35,590 bases of DNA from CAZQLE01 sp964593905. GTDB lineage: Bacteria; Chloroflexota; Anaerolineae; Anaerolineales; Anaerolineaceae. Position numbers and translations under genes: made by a program. Positions 12,113-20,069 of this stretch are shown here, in pieces. Below the pieces are notes generated by a model. It was not told where the DNA came from, ran no database searches, and saw only the letters and a list, made by a program, of their open reading frames with translations. How positions within the stretch are numbered: the stretch's first letter is position 1; every line of letters starts with the position of its first letter. The stretch spans positions 1 through 35,590 of the forward strand of contig CAZQLE010000010.1 in the NCBI GenBank assembly GCA_964593905.1. Reading direction: 5' to 3'.

Positions 12113-12541
12113 TTAGCTTCGTTTAAGCGTCAATACCGCCGGAACAGCATCAAACATCCAGAACCCGATCGGCAGACCGATAATGCTCAGGCACAGCGCA
12201 TAAGCAACTTCGATCCACAGCGCGGTGAACCACCACCCGATCAATACAAAGTACAAAGCGCGCAAAATGAACGGCCGTTGGGGCAAATCTAGCGCTTCAC
12301 GGCGCACCGCTCCACCTGGGCCGGTGGTAATGCGTTCCACCGATTCGGGCTCGCGCAGCGCGATGATCTTCGGCACGCGGTTTAGCATGGCAATGCCCAG
12401 CGGCATGAAAATAATGGTTGCGATCAACACCCAGGCCACCGCCACCCAGGCCTGCCCCAGCCACCAGCCCACAAAGCCAAACCACAATAGCTGAATCAAA
12501 CAGCCGGGGTTCCGATTCGTCTCAATCTTCGTTGTTTGCAT
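12113..12541 (-). CDS. YccF-family inner membrane protein with internal duplication
   Basis: This 142-residue protein is built of two homologous halves. Each half has a hydrophobic hairpin with GWW (FVGWWLG at about 24-30; LIGWWFT in the second half), a second hydrophobic stretch ending in GxPxG (MPLGIAM; GLPIGFWM) and a short VPxxxxL tail. This is the pattern of the YccF domain. The function of the family is not established. I chose ATG 12541 with GAGGAAA upstream; GTG 12553 would add four residues. It is a single gene on the minus strand, convergent with rubrerythrin. Confidence 0.75.
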   Translation of the reverse strand: MQTTKIETNRNPGCLIQLLWFGFVGWWLGQAWVAVAWVLIATIIFMPLGIAMLNRVPKIIALREPESVERITTGPGGAVRREALDLPQRPFILRALYFVLIGWWFTALWIEVAYALCLSIIGLPIGFWMFDAVPAVLTLKRS

Positions 12542-12720
12542 TGTTTTCCTCACTCCTATAAGTGTTATGCAGTTTATTTTTTGTAAGCGCTCAGCCCCGT
12601 TCTAAAAAAACCGCTGGCCAGAGCTTTCATTCTTCTACCGCGTTAATCACCCGCGAATTTTATCTTTCAGTATTTATACGCAGTGCGTCAAAAAAAGTCG
12701 CGAAAATCAAAAATTCGTTG

Positions 12721-12726
12721 TACAAT
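12721..12726 (+). promoter_or_regulatory. -10 candidate for the DUF3052 operon
   Basis: TACAAT lies 41 bases before the first gene of the operon, in an AT-rich stretch. No clear -35 box was found. The 12542-12766 interval otherwise shows no gene. Confidence 0.35.
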
Positions 12727-12766
12727 TTCATCAATAAATCCGGCCATTAAAACAGGAGCGGCCGCA

Positions 12767-13159
12767 ATGAATACCCCTTTGATTAAAAAAATGTTGATCA
12801 AGCCAGGTTATCAGGTGTTGGTGTTGAATGAACCCGCCGGTTATGCTGAAAAGATCGATCCGGCAGAGCGCTGCACCGACCCCGAGCGCGTCTGTGACGT
12901 GATCTGGTTGTTTGTGCGCAGCAAAGCTGAAATTGACCACTGGTTTTCCAGAGCAATTCAGCAGCTCAAACCAGGTGGGGTGCTGTGGATCTCGTATCCC
13001 AAGCGCACCGCGCCCGGCGTGGTCACCGATATCAACCGCGATACCGGCTGGGATACGCTTAGGGCCGCCGGATGGCAGGGCGTCACCCAGATTGCCATCG
13101 ATGAGGTCTGGTCGGCGCTGCGTTTCAGACCGGCAGCGGAAGTTAAAAGAAAACCCTAA
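12767..13159 (+). CDS. DUF3052-family protein
   Basis: This 130-residue protein has the pattern of the DUF3052 family: an N-terminal KPGYQVLVLNEPAGY, then CDVIWLFVRSKAEIDHWF, LKPGGVLWISYPKRT and a C-terminal W-rich segment (DTGWDTLRAAGW). The family resembles a truncated methyltransferase-like fold without a recognisable cofactor motif, and its function is unknown. The ATG at 12767 has CAGGAG eight bases upstream. It heads a tight three-gene operon (gaps of 6 bases) with an HD hydrolase and a PhzF homologue. Confidence 0.75.
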   Translation: MNTPLIKKMLIKPGYQVLVLNEPAGYAEKIDPAERCTDPERVCDVIWLFVRSKAEIDHWFSRAIQQLKPGGVLWISYPKRTAPGVVTDINRDTGWDTLRAAGWQGVTQIAIDEVWSALRFRPAAEVKRKP

Positions 13160-13165
13160 AACACC

Positions 13166-13783
13166 ATGAATCTTTCCCGCTCTGCCGCCCAACAATTACT
13201 CGACGCCGCCCAAAACACCAATCCGGGGGCCTGGATCGCCCATTCACACAACGTGGCCCGCGCAGCAGAAATGATCGCAGTGCACCTGCCCGACACCGAC
13301 CCCGAGCGCGCCTTCATCTTTGGCCTGTTGCATGATATCGGCCGTGCCGGCGGGGTGACCGATAATCGCCACATCCTCGACGGCTACCACCGGCTGCACG
13401 ACCTGGGCGATGAAGCCGCCGCCCGCATCTGTCTAACGCACTCCTTCCCGGTCAAAGATGTGCGCTACAGCGTGGGCGAATGGGATGTCTCCCCCGCCGA
13501 ATTTGAATTCATCCAGACCTATTTGCAGCGCATCGAATATGATGTGTACGACCGGCTGATTCAGCTTTGTGACACCCTGGCCCTGGCCAGCGGTTTTTGT
13601 CTGTTAGAAACCCGCATGGTGGATGTGTCGCTGCGCCGGGGGGTGAATGAGCTTACCCCTGCCCGCTGGCGGGCGCAATTTGCGCTGTTGGACGAGTTTA
13701 ACCAGGCCCTGGGCCGCCCGGTATACGGGCTGCTACCCGGCATTGTCGAAACCACCTTTCAGTTTTCCCCATCTCTTTTGTGA
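13166..13783 (+). CDS. HD-domain protein (predicted phosphohydrolase)
   Basis: This 205-residue cytoplasmic protein has the metal-dependent HD fold: a first His in WIAHSHNVARAA at about 25-34, the HD pair in LLHDIGRAGG at about 52-61 and a later LTHSFP. Such proteins hydrolyse phosphate esters, often of nucleotides, but the substrate cannot be told here. The start has no strong ribosome-binding site and lies 6 bases after the DUF3052 stop, so translation is probably coupled. The PhzF homologue starts 6 bases after its stop. Confidence 0.82.
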   Translation: MNLSRSAAQQLLDAAQNTNPGAWIAHSHNVARAAEMIAVHLPDTDPERAFIFGLLHDIGRAGGVTDNRHILDGYHRLHDLGDEAAARICLTHSFPVKDVRYSVGEWDVSPAEFEFIQTYLQRIEYDVYDRLIQLCDTLALASGFCLLETRMVDVSLRRGVNELTPARWRAQFALLDEFNQALGRPVYGLLPGIVETTFQFSPSLL

Positions 13784-13789
13784 GGTTCC

Positions 13790-14602
13790 ATGTCGCTCAA
13801 ATCACTGCCCCTGTTTCAGGTCGATGCCTTCACCGGCCAGCCTTTTACCGGCAACCCGGCCGCTGTGGTGCTGCTAGATGCCCCGCACCCCGATGAATGG
13901 ATGCTGGGTGTTGCCCGTGAGATGAACCTGTCTGAAACGGCTTTTCTACTGCCCGAAGGCGACGGCTACCGGCTGCGCTGGTTCACCCCGGCGGTCGAGA
14001 TGAACCTGTGCGGGCATGCCACCCTGGCTTCGGCGCACATCCTGTTCGAGACCGGCCGTCTGCCCGCCGCCGAAACCGCCCGCTTTTATTCCCGCTCGGG
14101 CGCGCTCTTTGCCCGCCATATAAAGGAAGCCGGGAGCGGACGCATCGAACTGAACTTCCCCAAAAAACCGCCGCAGCCCACCCCCGCCCCGGTCACCCTG
14201 ACCGCCGCACTGGATCTTCAACCCTCAGACAGCGCCCAGGTCGGCGATTATTTTATGCTGGTTGTGGAAGATGAAGAGATTGTGCGCGACCTGCGCCCCG
14301 ATTTTGCGGCGGTAGCCGCCACCGGGATTAAGGAAGTGATCGTCACCGCGCGCAGCCGCGACCCGCAGTTCGACTTCGTCTCGCGCTTTTTTGCACCGCT
14401 GCTCGGCGTTAATGAAGACCCCGTTACCGGCTCGGCGCACTGCATCCTCGGCCCCTACTGGTCACAACGGTTGGGCAAAACCGAACTGAACGCACGCCAG
14501 CTTTCACCGCGCGGCGGCGAAATACGCGTCCGGCTGGAAGGCGACCGCACCTACCTGCTCGGTCAGGCGCTCACCATTTTTGAGGGTAAACTGCTGGTTT
14601 GA
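13790..14602 (+). CDS. PhzF-family isomerase/epimerase
   Basis: This 270-residue protein of the diaminopimelate epimerase fold has the N-terminal signature FQVDAFTGQPFTGNPAAVVLL, the catalytic-Glu segment NLSETAFLL at about 44-52, RWFTPAVEMNLCGHATLASA at about 64-83 and, in the second half, FFAPLLGVNEDPVTGSAHC. All are hallmarks of PhzF/YddE proteins. PhzF itself isomerises a phenazine precursor, but most homologues outside phenazine clusters have unknown substrates, and no phenazine gene is nearby. GAGG overlapping the upstream stop serves the ATG. The gene ends 7 bases before the convergent ROK regulator. Confidence 0.9.
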   Translation: MSLKSLPLFQVDAFTGQPFTGNPAAVVLLDAPHPDEWMLGVAREMNLSETAFLLPEGDGYRLRWFTPAVEMNLCGHATLASAHILFETGRLPAAETARFYSRSGALFARHIKEAGSGRIELNFPKKPPQPTPAPVTLTAALDLQPSDSAQVGDYFMLVVEDEEIVRDLRPDFAAVAATGIKEVIVTARSRDPQFDFVSRFFAPLLGVNEDPVTGSAHCILGPYWSQRLGKTELNARQLSPRGGEIRVRLEGDRTYLLGQALTIFEGKLLV

Positions 14603-14609
14603 TCCCCGC

Positions 14610-15821
14610 TTAACGCAGCAGTTTTAAAATAGATTTCTCGTCCTTGAAGATCCGGTCCAACGCCAGCAGCGACGCCCCGCGGGTGCCGCTGAACTGGTCA
14701 TACTGATCACATACAATCTGGGTGTATTTGGAGACCTGCTGCAAAGCATGCAGGTTTACTTGATGTTGCACCGCTTGCAGAAAAACATCCGATCCCTGAG
14801 CCAGAGGTCCGCCCAACACCACCATTTCAGGTCCCAACAGGTTGAGCGCAAAAGCCAGAACTTTGCCCACATAGCTGCCGGTCTCATCCATAATTTGATA
14901 GGCCACCTTATCTTTTGCAGCGGCCGCCTCGATCAGTTTTTTCAAGGTAAGCTGCTTTTTCTCGTAAGAGTCGCGCAAAACCGACACCGGTTGTTCCTTA
15001 AGCCGTTCCGAAACCCGGCGCAATACCGCCGGGGTTGAGGCAAACGCCTCCAGACAGCCCCGGTTCCCACAACTGCACCAGGGACCATCATCATCCACGG
15101 TGACATGCCCCAGCTCACCGGCAATGCCCAGGCTGCCAAAATAGGGTTGGCCGTTAAAGAAAACGCTAGAGCCGGTGTTGCTGCCCAAAAACACATACAG
15201 GAAATTGTTTATCCCCTGAGCAGGGCCAAAGCGGTGGGCATTGACGCCCATGGCACGCACCGTATTCTCAAGGATCATCGGCGTTACCTGCAGGCGTTCC
15301 TGCAGGGCTTCACGGAGATTAAAATCCACCCAGGCCTCTTCCCAGGCCGGTTCGTTTGTCCAGGCCAGGACGGTTCCCTTTTCGACATTCACAATTCCCA
15401 GTACGCTGATACCGACCCCCGCCAGGTCTTTGGATTGCAGACCATGAGGTTCACAAACCCCGTTCACCAGGTCCACAATCTCTTGCAAAATCATTTCGCG
15501 GTCGGGCACAATTCGGGTCTTGATAATCTTTGACTCGATCACTTTGCCGTTTAAATCGGTCAGCACAGCCCGCGTTTCATTCACCCCGATATCCATACCA
15601 ACTACATGCCCAATCCTGGGGTTAATCGATAAAAGCGCCGCCGGGCGGCCCAGACCGCCGTCTTGAGAAACATCTTCGATTAATTGTTCGCGAGCGATCA
15701 ATTTGGAGACCAGTGCATTCACGTGATTAGAGCTTAAATGGGTCTGGGTAGAAAGCTCTTTGCGCGTCATAGCCCGCGATTGATAAACATTTTTGATCAG
15801 GGTGGAAACAGAAGATTTCAT
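14610..15821 (-). CDS. ROK-family transcriptional repressor
   Basis: This 403-residue protein has an N-terminal winged helix (TRKELSTQTHLSSNHVNALVSKLI at about 19-42) followed by a ROK sugar-kinase-like domain: VGMDIGVNETRAV from 74, GELGH at 235-239 and the zinc motif CSCGNRGCLE at 249-258. The usual catalytic NDxN segment reads ENTVRA (185-190), so the Asp needed for kinase activity is absent; this fits a sugar-sensing repressor. It is divergent from the sugar-transport operon at 16341-22876, and both promoters share a repeated motif. I took ATG 15821 because the wing-helix begins right after it; the upstream extension is AT-rich and lacks a start with a good ribosome-binding site. Confidence 0.92.
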   Translation of the reverse strand: MKSSVSTLIKNVYQSRAMTRKELSTQTHLSSNHVNALVSKLIAREQLIEDVSQDGGLGRPAALLSINPRIGHVVGMDIGVNETRAVLTDLNGKVIESKIIKTRIVPDREMILQEIVDLVNGVCEPHGLQSKDLAGVGISVLGIVNVEKGTVLAWTNEPAWEEAWVDFNLREALQERLQVTPMILENTVRAMGVNAHRFGPAQGINNFLYVFLGSNTGSSVFFNGQPYFGSLGIAGELGHVTVDDDGPWCSCGNRGCLEAFASTPAVLRRVSERLKEQPVSVLRDSYEKKQLTLKKLIEAAAAKDKVAYQIMDETGSYVGKVLAFALNLLGPEMVVLGGPLAQGSDVFLQAVQHQVNLHALQQVSKYTQIVCDQYDQFSGTRGASLLALDRIFKDEKSILKLLR

Positions 15822-15924
15822 AGTTGGGCGCCTGCGCTCCGGCAAAAAAGAAAGCTTAAAAGAAATTCGCGGCACAATCTTTTCAATGATTATATAACAA
15901 CAAAAAAATTTTATTAAGCCATTA

Positions 15925-15941
15925 CAATGCGAATTATAAAC
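15925..15941 (-). promoter_or_regulatory. Left mirror element: -10 box of the ROK gene within an operator-like repeat
   Basis: On the minus strand this reads GTTTATAATTCGCATTG. It contains a perfect TATAAT (15933-15938) for leftward transcription of the ROK gene. It matches the rightward element at 15992-16008 at 14 of the first 16 positions. No good -35 box was found. Confidence 0.55.
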
Positions 15942-15971
15942 CAAAAAATAGTTTTTAATCGCTTTAACTAC

Positions 15972-16000
15972 TTGCTATTTAACACACTTTTGTTTATAAT
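15972..16000 (+). promoter_or_regulatory. Promoter of the sugar-utilisation operon
   Basis: The -35 box TTGCTA (15972-15977) and a perfect -10 TATAAT (15995-16000) are separated by 17 bases. This is the only strong rightward promoter seen before the isomerase gene and predicts a leader of about 330 nt. Confidence 0.72.
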
Positions 16001-16008
16001 TGTCATTA
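15992..16008 (+). promoter_or_regulatory. Right mirror element: operator-like repeat over the operon -10 box
   Basis: GTTTATAATTGTCATTA overlaps the -10 box and the expected start of transcription. Its inverted partner lies at 15925-15941. The pair is a plausible ROK-repressor operator controlling both directions (inference). Confidence 0.5.
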
Positions 16009-16018
16009 CAAAACCATA

Positions 16019-16043
16019 CAGAATGATTAATTTAACCATTCTG
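16019..16043. promoter_or_regulatory. Inverted repeat just after the operon transcription start
   Basis: The arms CAGAATG (16019-16025) and CATTCTG (16037-16043) flank an 11-base AT-rich centre. The position, about +12 to +36, suits either an operator or a leader hairpin. Confidence 0.45.
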
Positions 16044-16130
16044 GTTCCCGTCTCTTTTTTTGAAGGTGAATTATACCATCATTGTTTTTGCCCTATTCGG
16101 GTATCAAGCACTGGGGTCTTCCGTGGAAAA

Positions 16131-16171
16131 GGAGATGGGTGGGGTTTCCTCCACCAGCACGACCCACCCTC
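16131..16171 (+). other. Structured part of the operon leader with alternative hairpins
   Basis: GGGTGGG (16137-16143) can pair with CCCACCC (16163-16169). The overlapping strand GGTGGGG (16138-16144) can instead pair with CTCCACC (16149-16155) around a TTTC loop. The two hairpins exclude each other. No known riboswitch class was recognised, and no T-run follows. The 16044-16340 interval contains no convincing gene. Confidence 0.4.
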
Positions 16172-16340
16172 CCAAAAAACCATTTACAAATCGAATAACT
16201 CAGCAACACTTTCGTGCAGCCGGTGCTCTGACCGGTGTGAGAGGCAAAAGAACCATTTGCCCGGAAATGCTGCTGCCCGAGATTATCCTGACGGGTGGAT
16301 GACGCGGAGAATTATTAGACTGTACCTCAAGGATGCCATT

Positions 16341-17405
16341 GTGAAAATCGGCCTTATTATCGAAAATCTTACCGGCAAGGTCAACTTTCAAGAATTATTT
16401 GATACGATTTATCGTTTGGGATATGAAGGAGTTGGATTTCGTTCGCTGATTCAACTTTCGGCGACTTTAGATCGGGGTGAATTGCTTGAAATTCGCCAGT
16501 ATGCAGAGGAGCGGGGGCTTTTTCTGGATTTTGATCTGGGATGGCTGAATCCCTTCAACGCTCCGACCAGCCCTGAACAATGGGCCATCGGAGAGGGTGA
16601 TTATTGCCAGGCACTCTATCGCCAACTGCTGGCCGCCCACGCCATGGGCTGCCGCGAAACTGTCGGCAAAATCGCCGGTGTAAAAGGCCCCTACCGCGGG
16701 CGCTATGCCTTTGACCGTTTTCGGACCGACATTTGCTGGCAGGAACAGTTGCAGGCTTCGGAAAAGCTGATCTTGAAAATATGCCCCATGCTCAACGAGT
16801 TTGGCGTCCGCGTCGATCTGGAGAACCACGAAGATCTAACCAGCCATGAACTGCTGCGTCTTGTTGAAACCATTGGCCCCGAATTCCTGGGCTTTTCGCT
16901 GGATGCGGCCAACCTGCCCGTGCTGGGCGAGGACCCAATCCAGGGTGCGCGGCGCATGGCTCCTCATGTTCATCTCGCGCATATCAAAGATATCTATTTA
17001 ATGCGTACCACCACCGGTCTAGTCCGTCAGATCCGGCCCGCGGGCGAAGGTGTCATCGAATGGCAAACCATTTTGCCCGAGCTGTATCGTTGTGACCCCA
17101 ACATCCACCTGCTTGTGGAAGACCACAAAGGATTAATTCATATCGACCTGGAGGACCCAAACTGGAAAAAACACTACCCCGAACTAATTCAAGCTGAGGT
17201 TGACAGCCTGTTTGGTCTGGCGGCCAAAAGCCAGCAAAAAGCAGAAAAGGGGGAAATTGCCCCCGCCGCCGAGTACGAAGCCATCCCATATGCCAGGCAA
17301 AAAGACCAGCGCATCAGCAAATCTCTATCCTTCCTTAAACACCTGCGCGAAGAATACCAACTTTGGGATCAGGACGTAAAAACCGGGTTTGTAAAACCGA
17401 TTTAG
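16341..17405 (+). CDS. Sugar isomerase/epimerase-like TIM barrel protein 1
   Basis: This 354-residue protein belongs to the xylose-isomerase-like TIM barrel superfamily (AP endonuclease 2 fold). The metal-site pattern is visible: E161 in LENHED, D188 in FSLDAAN, H214 in LAHIKD and E260 in LVEDHKG. It shares FDRFRTD (124-130), followed by WxxQLxAxEK, with the second barrel gene at 20964-22004. Enzymes of this kind isomerise or epimerise ketoses, keto-sugars or inositol derivatives; the substrate is unknown. I start it at GTG 16341, which has AAGGA seven bases upstream and opens with the barrel's first strand (KIGLIIEN); the reading frame upstream is open but does not look coding. It is the first gene of the operon. 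Confidence 0.85.
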   Translation: MKIGLIIENLTGKVNFQELFDTIYRLGYEGVGFRSLIQLSATLDRGELLEIRQYAEERGLFLDFDLGWLNPFNAPTSPEQWAIGEGDYCQALYRQLLAAHAMGCRETVGKIAGVKGPYRGRYAFDRFRTDICWQEQLQASEKLILKICPMLNEFGVRVDLENHEDLTSHELLRLVETIGPEFLGFSLDAANLPVLGEDPIQGARRMAPHVHLAHIKDIYLMRTTTGLVRQIRPAGEGVIEWQTILPELYRCDPNIHLLVEDHKGLIHIDLEDPNWKKHYPELIQAEVDSLFGLAAKSQQKAEKGEIAPAAEYEAIPYARQKDQRISKSLSFLKHLREEYQLWDQDVKTGFVKPI

Positions 17406-17424
17406 AGCACCATATGGATACCGT

Positions 17425-17461
17425 CAGAAATTTAACTCTCCAACCCCGAATAAAATTTCTG
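17425..17461 (+). repeat. Intercistronic inverted repeat before the binding-protein gene
   Basis: CAGAAATTT (17425-17433) and AAATTTCTG (17453-17461) form a 9-bp stem with a 19-base loop, 51 bases before the start codon. A role in mRNA processing or stability is possible. Confidence 0.4.
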
Positions 17462-17511
17462 GCGATAACGAACCAACACAAGATTTACCGCAACTTTTGA
17501 GAGGAGTTAAC

Positions 17512-18864
17512 ATGAAAAAGCTTTTTGTATTTTTGTCGATGCTTGTGATCTTATCTTTGTGCGCCGCTGGTTGTGCGCCTGCTGCAACCGCCCCGGCGGC
17601 CGAGGAACAGCCCTCAGCCGCTGCACCGGCCGAAGCTGCCGCACCGGCTGAGGAAGCTGCCGCAGAAAAAGTCGTCATCAACATTACGGGTTACAACAGT
17701 GCTGATGATCCCACCAACAAGTCCTTCGCCCAGGTGGCCGCAGACTATATGGCCGCCAACCCGAATGTGACCATTAATTTCGAATATATTCCCAGCCTGG
17801 ATCTGCCCGCAAAGATTGAAACCATGTTCCTGGCCGGCAACGAACCTGACATGATCGTCTTCAACTATATGGGACCCTCCCTCGACTGGATCGATTCTGG
17901 TCTGGCCCTGCCGTTAAATGACCAGATCAAGGAATGGGGTCTTGAAGAACAGTTCAAAGAAGAAGCCCTGAATACCTGGAACGAGCCCGATGGTCGTCTG
18001 GCGGGTATTCCCCTACCCGGCTTTGACTGGCCGGTCTGGTACAACATGGATATTCTCAATAAGTCTGGCGTAGAGAGTGTCCCGACCACCCAGGCAGAGT
18101 TAATCGACGCTGCGCAGAAGGTCCGCGCTGCCGGTTTCCAACCCTTCTCCATCGGCGGTAACATGGGCGCTTTGACCCAGTTATACCAGACCGTGATCAA
18201 CCAGGCCTTTACCGAAGAAGAACAGGTAAAACACTTGCGCGAAGGGAATTACGGCGAATCCGAGGCAGCCAAACAGGTAACGCAGTCCTTTATCGATCTC
18301 TGGGAAGCCGGCGTGTTCTGTGACGGCTGCCAGGGTATGGACTGGGGCGCCATGGAAAGCAACTACTTCGAAGGCCGCGCTGCCATGGGTTTCAACGGCA
18401 TGTGGGCTTATGCTGCGGCTCCTGAAGAAATTCAAAAAGCCACCACGCTGGGTGGGTTCCCAGTGTTGGATGGTGCAGTGGCCGACAAGCCTTCTGCCAT
18501 CATGGGTGCATATGTCAACCAGGGTATCTTTGTAACCCGCAACGGAGCCAAGCAGATGGATGAGCTGGGCAAGTTCATCGTCTTCATGCACACCGCCAAA
18601 GAATATCAGCCCTATCTCAATGCCCAGGCTGCCCTGTCACCATTGAAGGGTATAACCGTTCAAGAAGACAAAGCCAGCCTGCTGTACGGCCAATCGATGG
18701 CACTGGCCGACAAGGTGTGGCGCGTTCGCGCGGGTGAAACCCTGATCCCCGCCGCCGCCTGGAACGAATGGGACAAAATTGCCGTCGCTGCCATGGACCC
18801 CGCAAATACGGGTGAGTCTGTGATCAAAATGCTCGACGACATGTATATCAGCGCTTTGAAATAA
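17512..18864 (+). CDS. Sugar ABC transporter substrate-binding lipoprotein (family 1)
   Basis: This 450-residue exported lipoprotein has a Lys-Lys start, a hydrophobic core and the lipobox AAGC with Cys21 as the acylated residue. An Ala/Pro/Glu-rich linker runs to about residue 55. The mature domain (VVINITGYNS..., FAQVAADYMAANPNVTINFEY, FLAGNEPDMIVFNYMG) matches family 1 extracellular solute-binding proteins for mono- and oligosaccharides. GAGAGGAG lies six bases before the ATG. It is followed by a stem-loop and then the two permease genes, the usual arrangement for higher expression of the binding protein. The sugar is not identifiable. Confidence 0.93.
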   Translation: MKKLFVFLSMLVILSLCAAGCAPAATAPAAEEQPSAAAPAEAAAPAEEAAAEKVVINITGYNSADDPTNKSFAQVAADYMAANPNVTINFEYIPSLDLPAKIETMFLAGNEPDMIVFNYMGPSLDWIDSGLALPLNDQIKEWGLEEQFKEEALNTWNEPDGRLAGIPLPGFDWPVWYNMDILNKSGVESVPTTQAELIDAAQKVRAAGFQPFSIGGNMGALTQLYQTVINQAFTEEEQVKHLREGNYGESEAAKQVTQSFIDLWEAGVFCDGCQGMDWGAMESNYFEGRAAMGFNGMWAYAAAPEEIQKATTLGGFPVLDGAVADKPSAIMGAYVNQGIFVTRNGAKQMDELGKFIVFMHTAKEYQPYLNAQAALSPLKGITVQEDKASLLYGQSMALADKVWRVRAGETLIPAAAWNEWDKIAVAAMDPANTGESVIKMLDDMYISALK

Positions 18865-18879
18865 CCGGCCTAAGCCTTG

Positions 18880-18915
18880 GGGGGATGTGCTCTCTTTTCC
18901 AGGGGTGCATCCCCC
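18880..18915 (+). terminator. Stem-loop (attenuator) after the sugar-binding protein gene
   Basis: GGGGGATG (18880-18887) and CATCCCCC (18908-18915) form an 8-bp stem with a 20-base loop, followed by TTTTCT. It probably causes partial termination, leaving the permeases at lower expression. Confidence 0.6.
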
Positions 18916-19071
18916 TTTTCTATGTTCAGTGCAAAAATGACATCAATTTGGAATAAGATAAAGAATAAACCTGCTGGATGATACCTGGCAGAATTTCCAC
19001 CCGTTTTACCCGCCGCCCTGAGGGCCGGGGGTCAGACCTTCAACTTACACCCTTTAGCAAGCGCAGTTGAG

Positions 19072-20022
19072 ATGAAAATGCTTAAACAACCACCAGCACA
19101 TGACGCAAATCCCAGTTTCGTTACCCGGCGAAGATTTCTGTCGGTCTTAACCCCGCGCGAGAAAAGAAACCTGCTGGTCTTTCTGCTGTTTGCCAGCCCG
19201 GCGTTGATCTGGTTTGTCGTTGTAATGATCACCCCCTTCTTTGAAATGTTCTCAGTCAGCCTGCATCGCTGGCGTGGTCTGATAAACCCCAAGACCTTTA
19301 ACGGCATCACGAACTTTGTTAATATGTTTCAAGACGTTCGTTTTCAGGTTGCGCTTAAAAACACGCTCATCCAGATTGTCATTGCCCTGCCCATTACGAT
19401 GTGTTTGAGCTTTTTGATCGGGTTCTTTTTAAGCCGGCGTCCGCGCGGATACACGATTTTCTCGATCATTTTATTCACTCCTTCGATGATCTCAGCGGTC
19501 GCAATCGCGATGGCGTTTCTCGGCATTTATTCTCCAGATGGAATTATTAACTTCTTTCTTAGAACCGTGGGGTTGGATGAATGGGTCCGTTTGTGGCTGA
19601 ATGACAGAGCCACCGCCCTGCCGGCAATTATTGTCATGGACATGTGGAGCGCAATCGGGTTTTATGCGATCATGTTTTATGTCACGCTCTCGGGCATGTC
19701 TGAAGACCTGTATGAGGCTGCATCACTGGATGGCGCAGGTTTTTGGACTTATATCTGGAAAATCGCCTTCCCGGTCAATATAAATTTCTTTGGGGTGATG
19801 TGTATGCTCTATTTCTTCGGTCTGCTGACCGGCAGCGCGCAGATTGTCTTGCTGCTCACCCGGGGCGGGCCGGGCGACAGCACACTAACCCTCAGTTATT
19901 ACCTGTATGAACAGGCTTTCTTTATTCGTAACCTGGGATACAGCCAGGCCATCGGGGTCTTCTTATTTGTAGTGGGTTTCCTGGGCATGTTCCTGATCCG
20001 CGCGCTGACCAACCGAAAATAA
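19072..20022 (+). CDS. Sugar ABC transporter permease, MalF/UgpA type
   Basis: This 316-residue inner-membrane protein has about six membrane segments after a polar N-terminus of some 35 residues. The cytoplasmic EAA loop that docks on the ATPase is visible as LYEAASLDGAGFWTYIWKIAFP at about 220-241. The C-terminal half has LLTRGGPGDSTLTLSYYLYEQAF, typical of carbohydrate-uptake permeases of the MalF/UgpA class. It pairs with the MalG-type permease 50 bases downstream. Start ATG 19072 has a weak GTTGAG; ATG 19078 is an equally possible start. No ATPase gene is in the operon, so a shared ATPase of the MsmK/UgpC kind must serve it. Confidence 0.93.
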   Translation: MKMLKQPPAHDANPSFVTRRRFLSVLTPREKRNLLVFLLFASPALIWFVVVMITPFFEMFSVSLHRWRGLINPKTFNGITNFVNMFQDVRFQVALKNTLIQIVIALPITMCLSFLIGFFLSRRPRGYTIFSIILFTPSMISAVAIAMAFLGIYSPDGIINFFLRTVGLDEWVRLWLNDRATALPAIIVMDMWSAIGFYAIMFYVTLSGMSEDLYEAASLDGAGFWTYIWKIAFPVNINFFGVMCMLYFFGLLTGSAQIVLLLTRGGPGDSTLTLSYYLYEQAFFIRNLGYSQAIGVFLFVVGFLGMFLIRALTNRK

Positions 20023-20069
20023 GCGCCGCCCGTATCCCGCAGCGAAAACCAGGTCGAGTATATAAAGAG

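Noticed and set aside
15880..16060. AT-rich segment as a sign of a mobile element or horizontal insertion
   Set aside because: The AT-richness is confined to promoter DNA; there are no terminal repeats, integrase or transposase.
16060..16302. Small open frame (80 codons) in the leader of the sugar operon
   Set aside because: It would start at TTG without a ribosome-binding site, and the sequence looks like non-coding structured leader; no similarity recognised.
15927..16340. Open frame extending isomerase 1 upstream by 138 codons
   Set aside because: It spans the promoter and AT-rich regulatory DNA, does not resemble the family's N-terminus, and the paralogue starts exactly where GTG 16341 would.
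16131..16340. Known riboswitch class (TPP, cobalamin, SAM, T-box, glycine) in the leader
   Set aside because: None of the signature boxes I know for these classes could be found.
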